Positions 27,815 through 37,770 are shown, counted from the stretch's first letter. The stretch is DNA of 64,000 nucleotides from Acinetobacter halotolerans (GCF_004208515.1 NZ_SGIM01000003.1:186001-250000); one strand, 5' to 3'. Made by a program: numbers and translations. The notes: generated by a model from the sequence alone, not told the origin.

Positions 27815-28987
27815 TTAAATTTCGATAGCCACAGCAGTTGCTTCACCACCACCGATACACAGTGCAGCAACACCTTTCTTTTTACCTAAACGCTTTAAAG
27901 CGTAGATCAATGAAAGAATAATACGTGAACCTGTAGCACCAATTGGATGACCTAAAGCGCAAGCACCACCATGAATGTTGACTTTGGTTTCATCAATACC
28001 CAACTCATGAATAGGTGCCATTGCTACCATCGCAAATGCTTCATTGATTTCCCATGCATCGACATCCTCAACTGACCAGCCAGCACGATCAAGTACTTTT
28101 TGAATCGCGCCAATAGGGGCTACAGTAAATTCACTTGGATGCTGTGAGTGGCTTGAAGTCGCCACAATTTTAGCCAAAACATTTAAACCATTTGCTTGTG
28201 CATAGTCTTCAGTCGAGAGCACCAAAGCTGCAGCACCGTCAGAAATAGAACTAGCATTTGCTGCGGTAATCGTACCGTCTTTACTAAAAGCAGGGCGTAA
28301 CGTTGGGATCTTTTCAAGATTTGCTTTATGTGGTTGCTCATCTTGATCAACAAGCTCGACACCCTTACGAGTCTTGACTTCAACAGCAACGATTTCTTCT
28401 TTGAAATATCCTTCGGTGATCGCTGTCTGTGCTTTTTTCAGTGAAGAAATTGCAAAGTTATCCATCTGCTCACGGCTATAGCCTTTGGTATTTGCCATAT
28501 CTTGTGCAAAAGAACCCATCAAACGACCCGTTTCAGCATCTTCTAAACCATCCAAGAACATATGATCTTTGACCTCGCCATGACCCATACGGTAGCCACC
28601 ACGAGCTTTAGGCAGGATATACGGCGCATTGCTCATCGATTCCATGCCACCAGCAACCACGATATTTGCGCTGCCTGCTTTAAGTGTATCCGAAGCGATT
28701 AATACCGCTTTCATCGCAGAACCACATAGTTTATTGATCGTGACTGCACCAACATGATCAGGAACATCAGCTTTACGCATCGCTTGGCGAGCAGGACCTT
28801 GACCAATACCAGCACTCAATACACAACCAAAAATCACTTCATCAACTTGTTCAGGTCGAATACCTGCACGTTGAATAGATTCACGAATCACAGCAGCACC
28901 CAACTCAGGTGCTGTTAAAGCGGATAGACTACCCTGAAAACCGCCCATCGCGGTACGACTACCTGAAACGATAACAATAGAACTCAT
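27815..28987 (-). CDS. Acetyl-CoA C-acetyltransferase (thiolase)
   Basis: A 390-residue thiolase. The nucleophile Cys is in TINKLCGSAMKAV (about residue 88). NEAFAMVA (about 345) and GGACALGHPIGATGSRI carry the His region, and the second catalytic Cys is in AALCIGGGEATAVAIE near the C-terminus. Next to the CoA-transferase pair it would cleave acetoacetyl-CoA to two acetyl-CoA, finishing leucine breakdown begun by the liu genes. The transferase genes are 74 bases upstream on the same strand. Confidence 0.9.
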   Translation of the reverse strand: MSSIVIVSGSRTAMGGFQGSLSALTAPELGAAVIRESIQRAGIRPEQVDEVIFGCVLSAGIGQGPARQAMRKADVPDHVGAVTINKLCGSAMKAVLIASDTLKAGSANIVVAGGMESMSNAPYILPKARGGYRMGHGEVKDHMFLDGLEDAETGRLMGSFAQDMANTKGYSREQMDNFAISSLKKAQTAITEGYFKEEIVAVEVKTRKGVELVDQDEQPHKANLEKIPTLRPAFSKDGTITAANASSISDGAAALVLSTEDYAQANGLNVLAKIVATSSHSQHPSEFTVAPIGAIQKVLDRAGWSVEDVDAWEINEAFAMVAMAPIHELGIDETKVNIHGGACALGHPIGATGSRIILSLIYALKRLGKKKGVAALCIGGGEATAVAIEI

Positions 28988-29061
28988 TTTTAATATCTCT
29001 TGAAAATTTATGTTGTGATAAAACTGCTCTAGTTGGACCCAGAGCAGAACATTCGATCAAA

Positions 29062-29709
29062 TCAAGCAACTAAGGATTTATTAAAAATTAAAGGTACACC
29101 TGTAACAGCGCGTATTTGCTCAAGTGTCACATCTTTCGCCAGTTCAATCAGCTCAACACCTTGTGGTGTAATATCCATTACACCCAAGTCGGTGATGATG
29201 CGATGTACCACGCCTTGACCTGTTAAAGGAAGACTACAATTCGGCACGATTTTTGGCGTACCATCTTTTGCACAGTGTTCCATCAGAACCACAACTTTCT
29301 GTACACCGACAACCAAATCCATTGCACCGCCCATACCTTTGACTTTCTTGCCAGGGATCATCCAGTTGGCCAAGTCACCTTGTTCAGAAACTTCCATTGC
29401 CCCTAAGATTGCAATATTGACATGACCGCCACGGATCATGGCGAAAGATTCAGAACTAGAGAAAAAAGCTGCGCCAGCACGTGCTGTAATGGTTTGCTTT
29501 CCAGCATTGATCAGATCAGCATCGACCGTATCTTCAGTTGGGAAAGCGTCAATACCGAGCAAACCATTTTCAGACTGCAACCAAACATTCATATTTTCCG
29601 GAATATAATTGGCAACAAGGGTAGGTAAGCCGATTCCCAAATTTACATAAAAGCCATCTTCAAGTTCTTTTGCAGCACGTTGTGCCATTTCATTACGTGA
29701 CCAAGCCAT
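29062..29709 (-). CDS. scoB: 3-oxoacid CoA-transferase subunit B
   Basis: A 215-residue family I CoA-transferase beta subunit. [14 protein letters not shown] lies near residue 25, and the catalytic Glu is in QSENGLLGI (about residue 52), the SENG motif. [18 protein letters not shown] is the downstream signature. With subunit A it moves CoA from succinyl-CoA to acetoacetate, or to a related 3-oxoacid such as 3-oxoadipate; the thiolase and liu context favour acetoacetate. Separated from subunit A by one base. Confidence 0.9.
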   Translation of the reverse strand: MAWSRNEMAQRAAKELEDGFYVNLGIGLPTLVANYIPENMNVWLQSENGLLGIDAFPTEDTVDADLINAGKQTITARAGAAFFSSSESFAMIRGGHVNIAILGAMEVSEQGDLANWMIPGKKVKGMGGAMDLVVGVQKVVVLMEHCAKDGTPKIVPNCSLPLTGQGVVHRIITDLGVMDITPQGVELIELAKDVTLEQIRAVTGVPLIFNKSLVA

Positions 29710-29710
29710 T

Positions 29711-30415
29711 TTAAACTGCCTCCGTGCTTAAGGTTTTTTGTTCGATACGTTTTTCAGGTGATGCATTGAGTACAATACGATTTACATAGATGCCTGCCAA
29801 ATGGATCTCATCTGGATCTAATTCACCAATTTCGACAACATGTTCAACTTCGGCGATGGTGATTTTCCCAGCCATTGCACACTCAGGATTAAAGTTCTGC
29901 GCGGTTTTACGGAACACCAAATTACCTGCTTTGTCTGCTTTGTAGGCTTTCACAAGAGAAACATCGGCAGTCAGTGATTCTTCTAAAATATAATTTTTGC
30001 CTTTGAAATTTCGCTGTTCTTTACCTTCAGCGATCAATGTGCCTACACCTGTTTGGGTATAGAAAGCAGGAATCCCTGCACCACCAGCACGTAATTTCTC
30101 AGCCAAAGTACCTTGTGGGGTAAGTTCGACTTCAAGTTCACCATTGAGATATTGACGTTCAAATTCTTTATTTTCTCCTACATAAGAGGAGATCATTTTT
30201 TTGATTTGTTTTGTTTGCAGTAAAATCCCTAAACCAAAGTCATCCACACCTGCATTATTAGAAATACAAGTCAGACCGGTTGCACCGCTTTGTTTAACCG
30301 CCACAATTAATTTTTCAGGAATTCCGCATAAACCAAAACCACCTACAGCAAGTGTTTGGTTATTGGCAATCACATCTTTAAGCGCTGCCTCCGCGCTGCT
30401 ATAAACCTTATTCAT
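29711..30415 (-). CDS. scoA: 3-oxoacid CoA-transferase subunit A
   Basis: A 234-residue CoA-transferase alpha subunit with the CoA-binding glycine loop [14 protein letters not shown] (about residues 22-35) and [16 protein letters not shown] (about 110-125). First gene of the scoA-scoB-thiolase set. A LysR gene on the same strand ends near 31528-30647, 231 bases upstream, and may control it. Confidence 0.9.
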   Translation of the reverse strand: MNKVYSSAEAALKDVIANNQTLAVGGFGLCGIPEKLIVAVKQSGATGLTCISNNAGVDDFGLGILLQTKQIKKMISSYVGENKEFERQYLNGELEVELTPQGTLAEKLRAGGAGIPAFYTQTGVGTLIAEGKEQRNFKGKNYILEESLTADVSLVKAYKADKAGNLVFRKTAQNFNPECAMAGKITIAEVEHVVEIGELDPDEIHLAGIYVNRIVLNASPEKRIEQKTLSTEAV

Positions 30416-30646
30416 TCTCTTGTTTTCCTACTATCCCTTAGTGATTTAGTTTTAGCACTTGGTTTAGAGGTATAGAAGTTGATTTTTCTTAAGGATTAAT
30501 GAGGAAAATTAATAAATAATAATTTAAATGGCATATTTTGACTTGTTATAATCTAATTAAATACAACCATCCAATTGATTTACATTGTAATTAATAAAAA
30601 TAAGCGACAATTTGATTAGAAGTTGAATGACTCAGTAATTAATTTT

Positions 30647-31528
30647 CTAAAATTTATGGTTGATTAAAGTTTCAATAAATTGTTCTGAAATATGGGATAT
30701 TTCAAAATTCTTTTTATAGACAATACCCACTGTTTTATGGATAGTTTCAGCTTGTAACTCAAGCAAAACATTTTGTTCTAAATCGATATGTTTGGCGAAG
30801 TGACGTGGAATCGCACTCACGCCAATACCAAGAGCAACAAAACTAGAAAGAGAGGAGATTTGATGACATTCAATTTTTAGATCCAATGTCATATTGTTGC
30901 GCAAGCAATTCTGTTCAATCAAATGACGGACGATTGAGGGCTTTTGTAAGGTAATAAAAGGATTGGAAAAAAGTTGTTGCCAAGTGATCGTAGAGGAGGT
31001 TGCTAAAGGATGATTTTTAGGCAATAAAGCGAGGAAATCCTCTTCAAATAGAGGTTGAAATTCTAAACCTTCAGTCATATCAGGTTCAAAACATATTCCT
31101 AACTCAAAGATCCCATCTTGAACTTTTTCGATAATGGTTTCATTCGGAATATCATGAATGGAAAAATTAAGGTTTGGGTGAAGTGATAAAAACGCATGAA
31201 TCACGTCAGGCAAGATTGCATGAGTGACAAATGGCATAGAGGCGATACTGAGCGTACCGCGATTCAGTTTAAAACGCTGTTTGACATCATTTTCCATTTC
31301 ATCCCAATTTGCGAGTAATTTTTTTGCATAGGGGATCAGTGATTTTCCCTCCTGAGAGAGTTCAACACGGCGCGTATTTCGATTAAACAACTTACCGCCC
31401 AATTCCTCTTCAAGACTTTTAATAGAAAGACTTAGGGCAGATTGACTCAGGTGTAACTCAAGAGAAGCATTGGCATAATTTAAGGTACGAGCAAGTGCCA
31501 AAAAGGCTTTTAATTGCTTAAGTGTCAT
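30647..31528 (-). CDS. LysR-family transcriptional regulator
   Basis: A 293-residue LysR protein. The HTH is at residues 1-60 (MTLKQLKAFLALARTLNYANASLELHLSQSALSLSIKSLEEELGGKLF by segment), and an effector domain starts near 88 (GTLSIASMPFV). It lies upstream of scoAB-thiolase in the same direction, with an AT-rich 231-base gap between them. Control of the CoA-transferase genes is plausible but not shown. No divergent partner exists: the other neighbour is an unrelated SRPBCC gene on the same strand. Confidence 0.82.
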   Translation of the reverse strand: MTLKQLKAFLALARTLNYANASLELHLSQSALSLSIKSLEEELGGKLFNRNTRRVELSQEGKSLIPYAKKLLANWDEMENDVKQRFKLNRGTLSIASMPFVTHAILPDVIHAFLSLHPNLNFSIHDIPNETIIEKVQDGIFELGICFEPDMTEGLEFQPLFEEDFLALLPKNHPLATSSTITWQQLFSNPFITLQKPSIVRHLIEQNCLRNNMTLDLKIECHQISSLSSFVALGIGVSAIPRHFAKHIDLEQNVLLELQAETIHKTVGIVYKKNFEISHISEQFIETLINHKF

Positions 31529-31637
31529 CTCTTTCCCTGAGCTAAATCGTTCTATAGAGCTAATTTATCGTAAAAATGAACTGAATGTTATTTTAGAAAT
31601 CATTTTTCAAAGAAAAGTTGATAAATACACCAAATAA

Positions 31638-31671
31638 AAACTCCCACAATTTGAAAAAAAAAGGGGAGTTT
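31638..31671 (-). terminator. Terminator after the SRPBCC gene
   Basis: AAACTCCC (31638-31645) pairs with GGGAGTTT (31664-31671) around an A-rich loop; on the minus strand the stem is followed by TTTTATTTGG. It lies 38 bases beyond the minus-strand gene's stop. Confidence 0.65.
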
Positions 31672-31709
31672 ACTTCAAAGATTAGAGAAGATTTGACTTT
31701 CTCTAAAAA

Positions 31710-32141
31710 TTATACTTTCAGCTTTTTAAGCCCACGGCTCACACCATTCTGTAGTGCAATTTTTATGATAGGACCAATAAATGGAACTCGACCTTTAAAC
31801 ATAATCGTATAGTCCAAACGACTACGATTATGACCAAGATCAGTAAACTTCATCACACCGCGATGATCTTTGATCGGTGCAATACCACTGGTAATGGCGT
31901 ATTCAATCAGTTCATTTTCTTTATAGACTAAATTTGTTTCAACAAATGATGGTGTTAATGGAAGAGATAGCTTACGTGCCGAACCGACACCATTACGCGC
32001 ATCCTTGCCATCACTGAGACGCGTCACTTTTGCTGGGGCGAAAAGTTTATTTAGGTTTTCATGCTCGCTGAGGATCTCAAAAACCTTTTCGACAGGGGCA
32101 TTGAATTCTTGCGTTATGTTGATCTGTTGCATTTTTAGCAT
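31710..32141 (-). CDS. SRPBCC-fold (polyketide cyclase/START-like) protein
   Basis: A 143-residue protein with the SRPBCC opening QINITQEFNAPVEKVFEILSEHENLNKLF and a closing amphipathic helix (GPIIKIALQNGVSRGLKKLK). The fold makes a hydrophobic ligand cavity; neither ligand nor enzyme activity can be read. The start at 32141 is chosen because AAGGA lies seven bases upstream; a longer frame to 32180 lacks an SD. Apparently monocistronic. Confidence 0.75.
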   Translation of the reverse strand: MLKMQQINITQEFNAPVEKVFEILSEHENLNKLFAPAKVTRLSDGKDARNGVGSARKLSLPLTPSFVETNLVYKENELIEYAITSGIAPIKDHRGVMKFTDLGHNRSRLDYTIMFKGRVPFIGPIIKIALQNGVSRGLKKLKV

Positions 32142-32371
32142 CACAATTCCTTCTTTTAATTTGACATGATGTATTGTCATTTTTGGATATTAGCACGCTT
32201 TGAATGGCTCAGGAATTTTCCTTTGTCGGAAATTTAAATAATGCCTGATTAAGATCATTCAACAAATCTAAGATATACAGTAGAAAAGCTTGTTCAATCG
32301 CACAAAATTGTGAATACTCCTCCTCGTAAAACTTAGGCTGTAAGATTATCTTTTGGGGTTAGGCAACGACT

Positions 32372-34570
32372 GTGAAAACATATCCATTTTCTCGTTTACA
32401 AAAAGCATTATTGGCAGTTGGCTCATTTTCCTGCTTAGGGCTTAGCTCAACAGTCGTACATGCAGAAAATGAAAATACGACACCACGACTTCCGACCATT
32501 ACCGTCGCAGCACAAGTAGAACAACCAATTTATCATCAGCCTAAAGTGAATTTATCGGGTTTTACTCAACAAAATCTTATAGAGATTCCTGCATCCATCA
32601 ATACAGTCACAGCAGAACGCATTGCAGATCAGCATGCAAAAACACTCACCGATGTAGTAAAAAATGATGCCGCAGTAGGCGATGGCTATGCACCAATTGG
32701 TTATTATCCAAACTTTGTCATGCGTGGCTTTGCTTTAAACCTCGGTTCGAGTTATTTACTGAATGGTAACCTCCTACGAGGTGAACAAAATGTAGCGCTT
32801 GAAAATAAAGAACAAGTCGAAATCCTAAAAGGCATAAGCGCAATTCAAAGTGGTATGTCAACACCCGGTGGTGTAGTCAACTATGTGACTAAACGTCCAA
32901 AAGAGATTCGTTCCATTACAGTTGAAGCAGACAGTCATGGCGGTCATCGTGTCGCGAATGACTGGGGTGGTTTCATCAGTGAAGACCAGCAATTTGGCTA
33001 TCGAATCAATCTCGCTCACGAAGACATTCATCCATATGTAGAACATACCAATGGTAAACGTTTATTTGGCGCTTTGGCTTTAGATTGGAACATTTCAGAT
33101 GCTTCAAAACTAGAATTTGATATCGAATCACAGCGTCAACGCCAACGTTCTGTCGCGGGTTATCAATTACTTGATGGAAAAACTGTACCTAAAAATGTGG
33201 AATGGGATCGCTTACTTGGCTATCAGAGCTGGAGTAAACCCGTAACCAATGAAAGCCTCAATGCCAGCTTAAAGTATAGTCAACAAATCAATGATCATTG
33301 GACTGCAAACCTGTCTGCATCACAAAGTCGTGTCGTGGTCGATGATTATTCGGCATTTCCATGGGGTTGCTACAGTGATATATGTCAGACTACAGGCTTA
33401 GGCAATAGTTTTGACCAAAATGGCAACTATGATATTTATGATTTCCGCAGCCCTGATGACAGCTACCTAACCAATCAATTTAAAACAGGATTAAACGGTA
33501 AATTTAATACGGGATCTTGGCAACATAAGCTTAATGTTGAATTGTCTCAGACCTACAAACGCCGTGCGCAACATGATGCTATCAATGAGTTAGTGGGCAC
33601 AGGAAATATTTATAAAGATAGTGAGACATACAATCCTTCTAACATTCCTTTAGGCAATCGTTATAAATCTTTAGATAGTCAGCAAACCGCATTAAATTTG
33701 CTTGACCAAATCCATTTCAATGACTCATGGTCTGTTCTCATGGGTGGAAAACTGCTGCATTTAAATGAAAAAGCTTACGATGTTGAAGGTCATAATATCC
33801 GTGATACGGATTTAAATCGATTCTTACCTCAGTTCGCGCTGATGTATCAGCCTTGGGAAAATACCCATCTCTATGCGTCTTATGCCAAAGGCTTGAGTGA
33901 TGGTGGACAAGCACCGTGGTTTGCATTCGGTAATGAAGAAAAAGGAATTGTAGGCAATGCATTTGCAACACTTGAACCTATCAAATCCACCCATTATGAA
34001 TTAGGAGTGAAGCATCAATTACAATCTATGCTGTTTACTGCTGCCATATTTAAATTAGAGCAAGATCATCAATATACAAATTCTGATAACTACTACTTAA
34101 CTGAAGGTCAACAACACAACCTTGGCTTAGAGTTGGGTGTACAAGGGCGCTTAGGGCAGAGCCTAGACATGATATCGACATTAGCTCTTACTCGTTCGCG
34201 ATTAAAAGATATAAATGTCTTAGATTATCAAGGGCATCAAACTCAAAATGTGCCGAAAGTACGTTTCGCCAGTTATTTATCTTATCAAGTGCCACAAGTA
34301 GATGGATTACGCTTGTTAACAGGCATGCAATACAGCAGTAGTAAATACGCTAATAAATCAGGTACAGTGAAAGTATCTGGTTATACAGTATTTAATGTCG
34401 GCACTGCCTATAACTTCCGTGCTTATGGGTATGACAATACTTTGAGATTTAATGTTGACAATGTATTCAATAAAAAATACTGGCGAGATGCAGGTAGCTT
34501 CTTTGGGGATGATTATTTATTCCTTGGTGCGCCACGTACCGCGCAGTTGTCTTGGAATGTGAGTTTTTGA
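32372..34570 (+). CDS. TonB-dependent siderophore receptor
   Basis: A 732-residue receptor starting with GTG, SD-like GGGGTTAGG upstream. The signal peptide ends near residue 31 (VVHA|ENEN). A TonB box-like LPTITVAA follows directly, so there is no N-terminal signalling (STN) domain. The plug (about 60-170) has EIPASINTVTAERI, MRGFAL and VEILKGISAIQSG. The barrel ends LSWNVSF with a terminal Phe. The plug wording is that of ferric-siderophore receptors (FhuE/FpvA type). No transport genes adjoin and no clear Fur box was found in the 190 bases upstream. Confidence 0.88.
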   Translation: MKTYPFSRLQKALLAVGSFSCLGLSSTVVHAENENTTPRLPTITVAAQVEQPIYHQPKVNLSGFTQQNLIEIPASINTVTAERIADQHAKTLTDVVKNDAAVGDGYAPIGYYPNFVMRGFALNLGSSYLLNGNLLRGEQNVALENKEQVEILKGISAIQSGMSTPGGVVNYVTKRPKEIRSITVEADSHGGHRVANDWGGFISEDQQFGYRINLAHEDIHPYVEHTNGKRLFGALALDWNISDASKLEFDIESQRQRQRSVAGYQLLDGKTVPKNVEWDRLLGYQSWSKPVTNESLNASLKYSQQINDHWTANLSASQSRVVVDDYSAFPWGCYSDICQTTGLGNSFDQNGNYDIYDFRSPDDSYLTNQFKTGLNGKFNTGSWQHKLNVELSQTYKRRAQHDAINELVGTGNIYKDSETYNPSNIPLGNRYKSLDSQQTALNLLDQIHFNDSWSVLMGGKLLHLNEKAYDVEGHNIRDTDLNRFLPQFALMYQPWENTHLYASYAKGLSDGGQAPWFAFGNEEKGIVGNAFATLEPIKSTHYELGVKHQLQSMLFTAAIFKLEQDHQYTNSDNYYLTEGQQHNLGLELGVQGRLGQSLDMISTLALTRSRLKDINVLDYQGHQTQNVPKVRFASYLSYQVPQVDGLRLLTGMQYSSSKYANKSGTVKVSGYTVFNVGTAYNFRAYGYDNTLRFNVDNVFNKKYWRDAGSFFGDDYLFLGAPRTAQLSWNVSF

Positions 34571-34603
34571 TTGATTGGTTATCTTAAAGGTAAATATACA
34601 CTC

Positions 34604-34633
34604 GTTGATTTGTTCATGATTTAACAAATCAAC
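34604..34633. terminator. Hairpin at the convergent gene junction
   Basis: GTTGATTTGTT pairs with AACAAATCAAC around eight bases between the receptor and the convergent DUF1826-like gene, and covers that gene's stop codon. It lacks a T-run, so termination is only plausible. Confidence 0.45.
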
Positions 34634-35385
34634 AGCAGTCTATATTCATTTTCTTTTTCGATAGGTGCACGATGTACACAAGGTAAAACTTGTTGTGCTG
34701 GATGATCTACCGCTAGCCGCCAAAGATGTCCTAAACCTAAATTCACAGGTTTTGTATCAGGTTTAGGCTGATAATGCAGATCAAAGAAATACTCTTCTAG
34801 AAAATTTTCAAATTCAGCTTCTGGGCCGTCATGTAATTTTTTAAGTTTTTCCCTGATTTCAGGAATTAGAATTTTTTGTTCAACTTGATTATGGGGCAGG
34901 ATATCACTTGCAGAACCATGATAGGTGCACAAAAAAGTATCTGTTGGGATGGGTGATCGGTCAACATGAAACGAATATACATCTGTTGAAATAAAATCTA
35001 GCTCATCATCTCTTTCGTAACTTTTAAGCAAATTCAGAGACGGTGATGCTCCAAAATCAGTTAAGTGTTGTATATCACTTATGATAATTTCTCTTGCTAA
35101 ATTGCCATTTTCCGAAAGTTGTAATGCTAAAAGGTCTTCAACTGAAATTTCCGTAATATTTTCTTTTAATTCAAGTTTGGATACAATCTCTTGAAAATTA
35201 CCAACCAAAGTTCGATACCAGCAAATGGCATTACTTTCTCCTTGAAAATTGGAATTTACCAATTCAGAAAAAGTAGAAACCACGTTAATTTGATTGTTGT
35301 CAGAGAATGTATTCTTCATAAGAGAATTAGATAATAAACAGGGGCTAATAATAACACTTAGCTTTATAAAAACATTGCATTTCAA
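34621..35385 (-). CDS. DUF1826-like protein of unknown function
   Basis: A 254-residue soluble protein. The C-terminal half has FHVDRSPIPTDTFLCTYHGSASDILP (by segment) and ends VHRAPIEKENEYRLLLIC. These resemble the DUF1826 family (FHVD...TY.G...LP...HR.P...RLL), often found with zinc-homeostasis GTPases, though no such gene is present here. The conserved His and Asp could bind a metal. The start is uncertain: MKNTFSDNN at 35319 is an in-frame alternative, and neither start has a clear SD. The assignment is from memory of the motif, hence moderate. Confidence 0.5.
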   Translation of the reverse strand: MKCNVFIKLSVIISPCLLSNSLMKNTFSDNNQINVVSTFSELVNSNFQGESNAICWYRTLVGNFQEIVSKLELKENITEISVEDLLALQLSENGNLAREIIISDIQHLTDFGASPSLNLLKSYERDDELDFISTDVYSFHVDRSPIPTDTFLCTYHGSASDILPHNQVEQKILIPEIREKLKKLHDGPEAEFENFLEEYFFDLHYQPKPDTKPVNLGLGHLWRLAVDHPAQQVLPCVHRAPIEKENEYRLLLIC

Positions 35386-35484
35386 TTAAAGTAGGTTGGT
35401 AACCCCGTTATTAAGAAACATGATTGTAATGAAGCCATGGTTACAAAGATCGCGGTAAATAGCTGATAGATGATATTTAGAATA

Positions 35485-35528
35485 CACAGCAACGTGAAAT
35501 TAAGATCGCAGATATTCACGTTGCTGTG
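35485..35528. repeat. Extra copy of the att-loop stem-loop, away from the dif array
   Basis: CACAGCAACGTGAA and TTCACGTTGCTGTG flank a loop of about 15 bases. Arms and loop match the stem-loops at 39835-39877 and 42301-42343 inside the dif-like arrays except for a few bases. No XerC/XerD arms lie beside this copy. It sits in the 229-base gap between the DUF1826-like gene and the reductase gene and has no T-run. Confidence 0.75.
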
Positions 35529-35614
35529 CTAAAGTTACTAACTCCTAAAATAATTTCTGAAATATACAAACCAGTTTTGAATAGAGAAATAATAATGAAT
35601 ATGTATGTTCAGTC

Positions 35615-36613
35615 TCATTCAGAAATTTTCAAGACCACTTTGCCTTTGGTACGTCCAGTATTAACGTAGTGAAGTGCTTCTTTTATTTTAGAAAAATCAT
35701 ATTCTGTATCTACCACAGGTTTTATTTTTCCAGTCTCAACAAGGTGTGAGATTTGAGATAGCTGTTGACCATTAGGTTGCATAAATAGAAATGAATAAGT
35801 AACGCCACGTTTTTTTGCTTTACGTCTGATTGACCAGCTTAGAAGCGGGATAACACATTTTAGAAAACGGTTTAGATTAAATGCGTCTGTAGTAGCTTGA
35901 TCGGGTGGACCTACAAGACTGATAAGCCGCCCACCACGTTTAAGGACATTGAGTGATTTATCTAAGGTTTTTCCACCTTGCGTATCTAAAACCACATCAT
36001 ATTCTTTAAGTTCTTGCTCAAAATCTGTCGTTTTATAATCAATAATAATATCGGCGCCTAGCTCTCTAACCCAACGAGTATTTTTACCACTGGTCGTTGT
36101 TGCGATAGTTGCACCTAGATGTTTAGCAAGTTGGATTGCGATTGAACCAACACCGCCTGAACCCGCGTGTATCAGTACTTTTTGTCCTGCTTGAACTTTT
36201 GCCATTTCAACCAGCGCTTGCCATGCTGTTAATGCAACCAAAGGTAAAGAGGCCGCCAGTTCCATCGAAATATTTTGAGGTTTAAGTGCAAGTGAAGACT
36301 GTTCAACCACAGTATATTCAGCAAAAGCGCCGTTTAAATCTGTCTTGGCATAGACTTCATCTCCAGCTTTAAACTGAGTAACGTTCGATCCAACTTCTAC
36401 GACTGTACCTGCAAAATCATTGCCTAAGATGAAAGGAAATTTCACTGGCAGAATTGCTTTAAGTTCACCCTCTAAAACTTTTAAGTCGAGAGGGTTAATA
36501 CTTGCAGCATGAACTTTAACAAGTACAGCGTCCGCTGTCAGTGGTGGTTGAGATCGTTCATCTAACTGTACGCCATCAATGTTGCCATAACGGCTAATAT
36601 ACGCTGCTTTCAT
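35615..36613 (-). CDS. NADP-dependent medium-chain reductase (quinone oxidoreductase-like)
   Basis: A 332-residue MDR protein. The GroES-like N-terminal domain has NPLDLKVLEGELK and PFILGNDFAGTVVEVGS. The Rossmann domain has LIHAGSGGVGSIAIQLAKHLGA (about residues 145-166). The Cys ligands of zinc alcohol dehydrogenases are not seen, which suggests a zinc-free NADPH:quinone/enone reductase. It lies 55 bases downstream of an SDR gene on the same strand and presumably shares its transcript and the nearby HxlR control. Confidence 0.8.
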   Translation of the reverse strand: MKAAYISRYGNIDGVQLDERSQPPLTADAVLVKVHAASINPLDLKVLEGELKAILPVKFPFILGNDFAGTVVEVGSNVTQFKAGDEVYAKTDLNGAFAEYTVVEQSSLALKPQNISMELAASLPLVALTAWQALVEMAKVQAGQKVLIHAGSGGVGSIAIQLAKHLGATIATTTSGKNTRWVRELGADIIIDYKTTDFEQELKEYDVVLDTQGGKTLDKSLNVLKRGGRLISLVGPPDQATTDAFNLNRFLKCVIPLLSWSIRRKAKKRGVTYSFLFMQPNGQQLSQISHLVETGKIKPVVDTEYDFSKIKEALHYVNTGRTKGKVVLKISE

Positions 36614-36668
36614 TTGAAACCTCTATTTATCGAAATTCGTTTTAAAATTTTATAGGCTTGGGTTTGTT

Positions 36669-37472
36669 CTAAACTTTCAAGCTGCGGTGAATTAATTTGT
36701 CAAAGATTTTTGCAGGTGCAAATTGTCTTAACGCTTTTAAGTTTTTAGCAGTTTTTCCTGCTGTGTAGCGTGGCACGACCTGTTGGCTTTGAATAACAGC
36801 TAAAATTGTATTGGCAACCACACTTGGGTCATCTGACTTATTAATTGAGTTAATCATTTGTGTATGTAGCTTTTCACGAGTTTGATCGTAAAAAGAAATT
36901 TTATTGTCTGCTTCGAGTAAGTTTACTCCCAAAGACGTATTGGTATAAGCAGGTTCAATAAGTGACACGCGAATGCCTTGAGATCTTAATTCGTGATCTA
37001 AAGATTCAGAGTAACCTTCAAGTGCATGTTTTGATGCAGAGTAAAGTGCGCCAAAAGGCAGAGGTAAAAGTCCAAGAATTGAACTGATATTTAAGATTAA
37101 CCCTGTTTCTTTTTGGCGCATATGGGGAATCACTGCACGAGTCATTCGAACAGCACCAAAAAAATTGGTATCAAAAATAGCCTGTGCTTGTTGCATTGAG
37201 CTTTCTTCGGCACCAGCAGGTGCTATTGCAAACCCAGCATTATTAATTAAGACATCAATTTTTCCTTCGGTTGCTATTACTTTTTCAACGGCTTGGGCAA
37301 CTGAATTGTCTTGATTTACGTCTAACTCAATAAGATGGAATTTGTATTTTGATGAATCTTTTGCTCGTCTGCTTGTGCCATAAACAACAAATCCTGCCTC
37401 ATGTAAAAGGTTTGCTGTTGCTAAGCCAATACCAGAAGATGCGCCTGTAATTAGAACTACTTTATTAGTCAT
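36669..37472 (-). CDS. Short-chain dehydrogenase/reductase
   Basis: A 267-residue classical SDR. The cofactor loop is VVLITGASSGIGLATA (residues 4-19), NNAG is near 77-80, and catalytic Ser and the YxxxK motif are in NISSILGLL and YSASKHALEGYSESLDHELR (about residues 141-160). The loop favours NADP(H). It is upstream of the MDR gene in the same direction. The substrate is unknown. Confidence 0.85.
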   Translation of the reverse strand: MTNKVVLITGASSGIGLATANLLHEAGFVVYGTSRRAKDSSKYKFHLIELDVNQDNSVAQAVEKVIATEGKIDVLINNAGFAIAPAGAEESSMQQAQAIFDTNFFGAVRMTRAVIPHMRQKETGLILNISSILGLLPLPFGALYSASKHALEGYSESLDHELRSQGIRVSLIEPAYTNTSLGVNLLEADNKISFYDQTREKLHTQMINSINKSDDPSVVANTILAVIQSQQVVPRYTAGKTAKNLKALRQFAPAKIFDKLIHRSLKV

Positions 37473-37646
37473 ACCATTTTCCCAATTTGAAGGTGTTCGC
37501 TATTCAGTTTCACCTTGATATTTCCATCATAATCTAAAAACAAAATAGTTACTACTAAAATGATAGTGCCTTTTATCGAATTTATTTGTCGTTTTTATTG
37601 GCTCATACGATTTTCAACACAATTTCAAAATTAATGCAGAAAGAGA

Positions 37647-37770
37647 TTGCAGACAATTGATGAGTGGGATCCTAGAGTCATTGATGGAATTGCTAGAGAG
37701 CAGTGGGGCATCATCTTTAACAATCGGGGTCTTGGTGGTTCACAAGGAGAAACCCCAACTACTGTTCAAT
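37647..37770 (+). pseudogene. Alpha/beta-hydrolase fragment
   Basis: Translated in the plus frame, DEWDPRVIDGIAREQWGIIFNNRGLGGSQGETPTTVQ matches, in order, the conserved first part of alpha/beta-hydrolases (DNWDP..., D/NN.G.G.S.GETP.TV). The N-terminal strand and everything after the GETP segment, including the nucleophile elbow and His, are missing; the frame runs on about 75 bases into unrelated residues. A deletion remnant between the SDR gene and the HxlR gene. Confidence 0.7.

Noticed and set aside
32181-32371. Fur box upstream of the second TonB receptor
   Set aside because: Only scattered ATAAT/ATCATT pieces are present, without a symmetric 19-base match.
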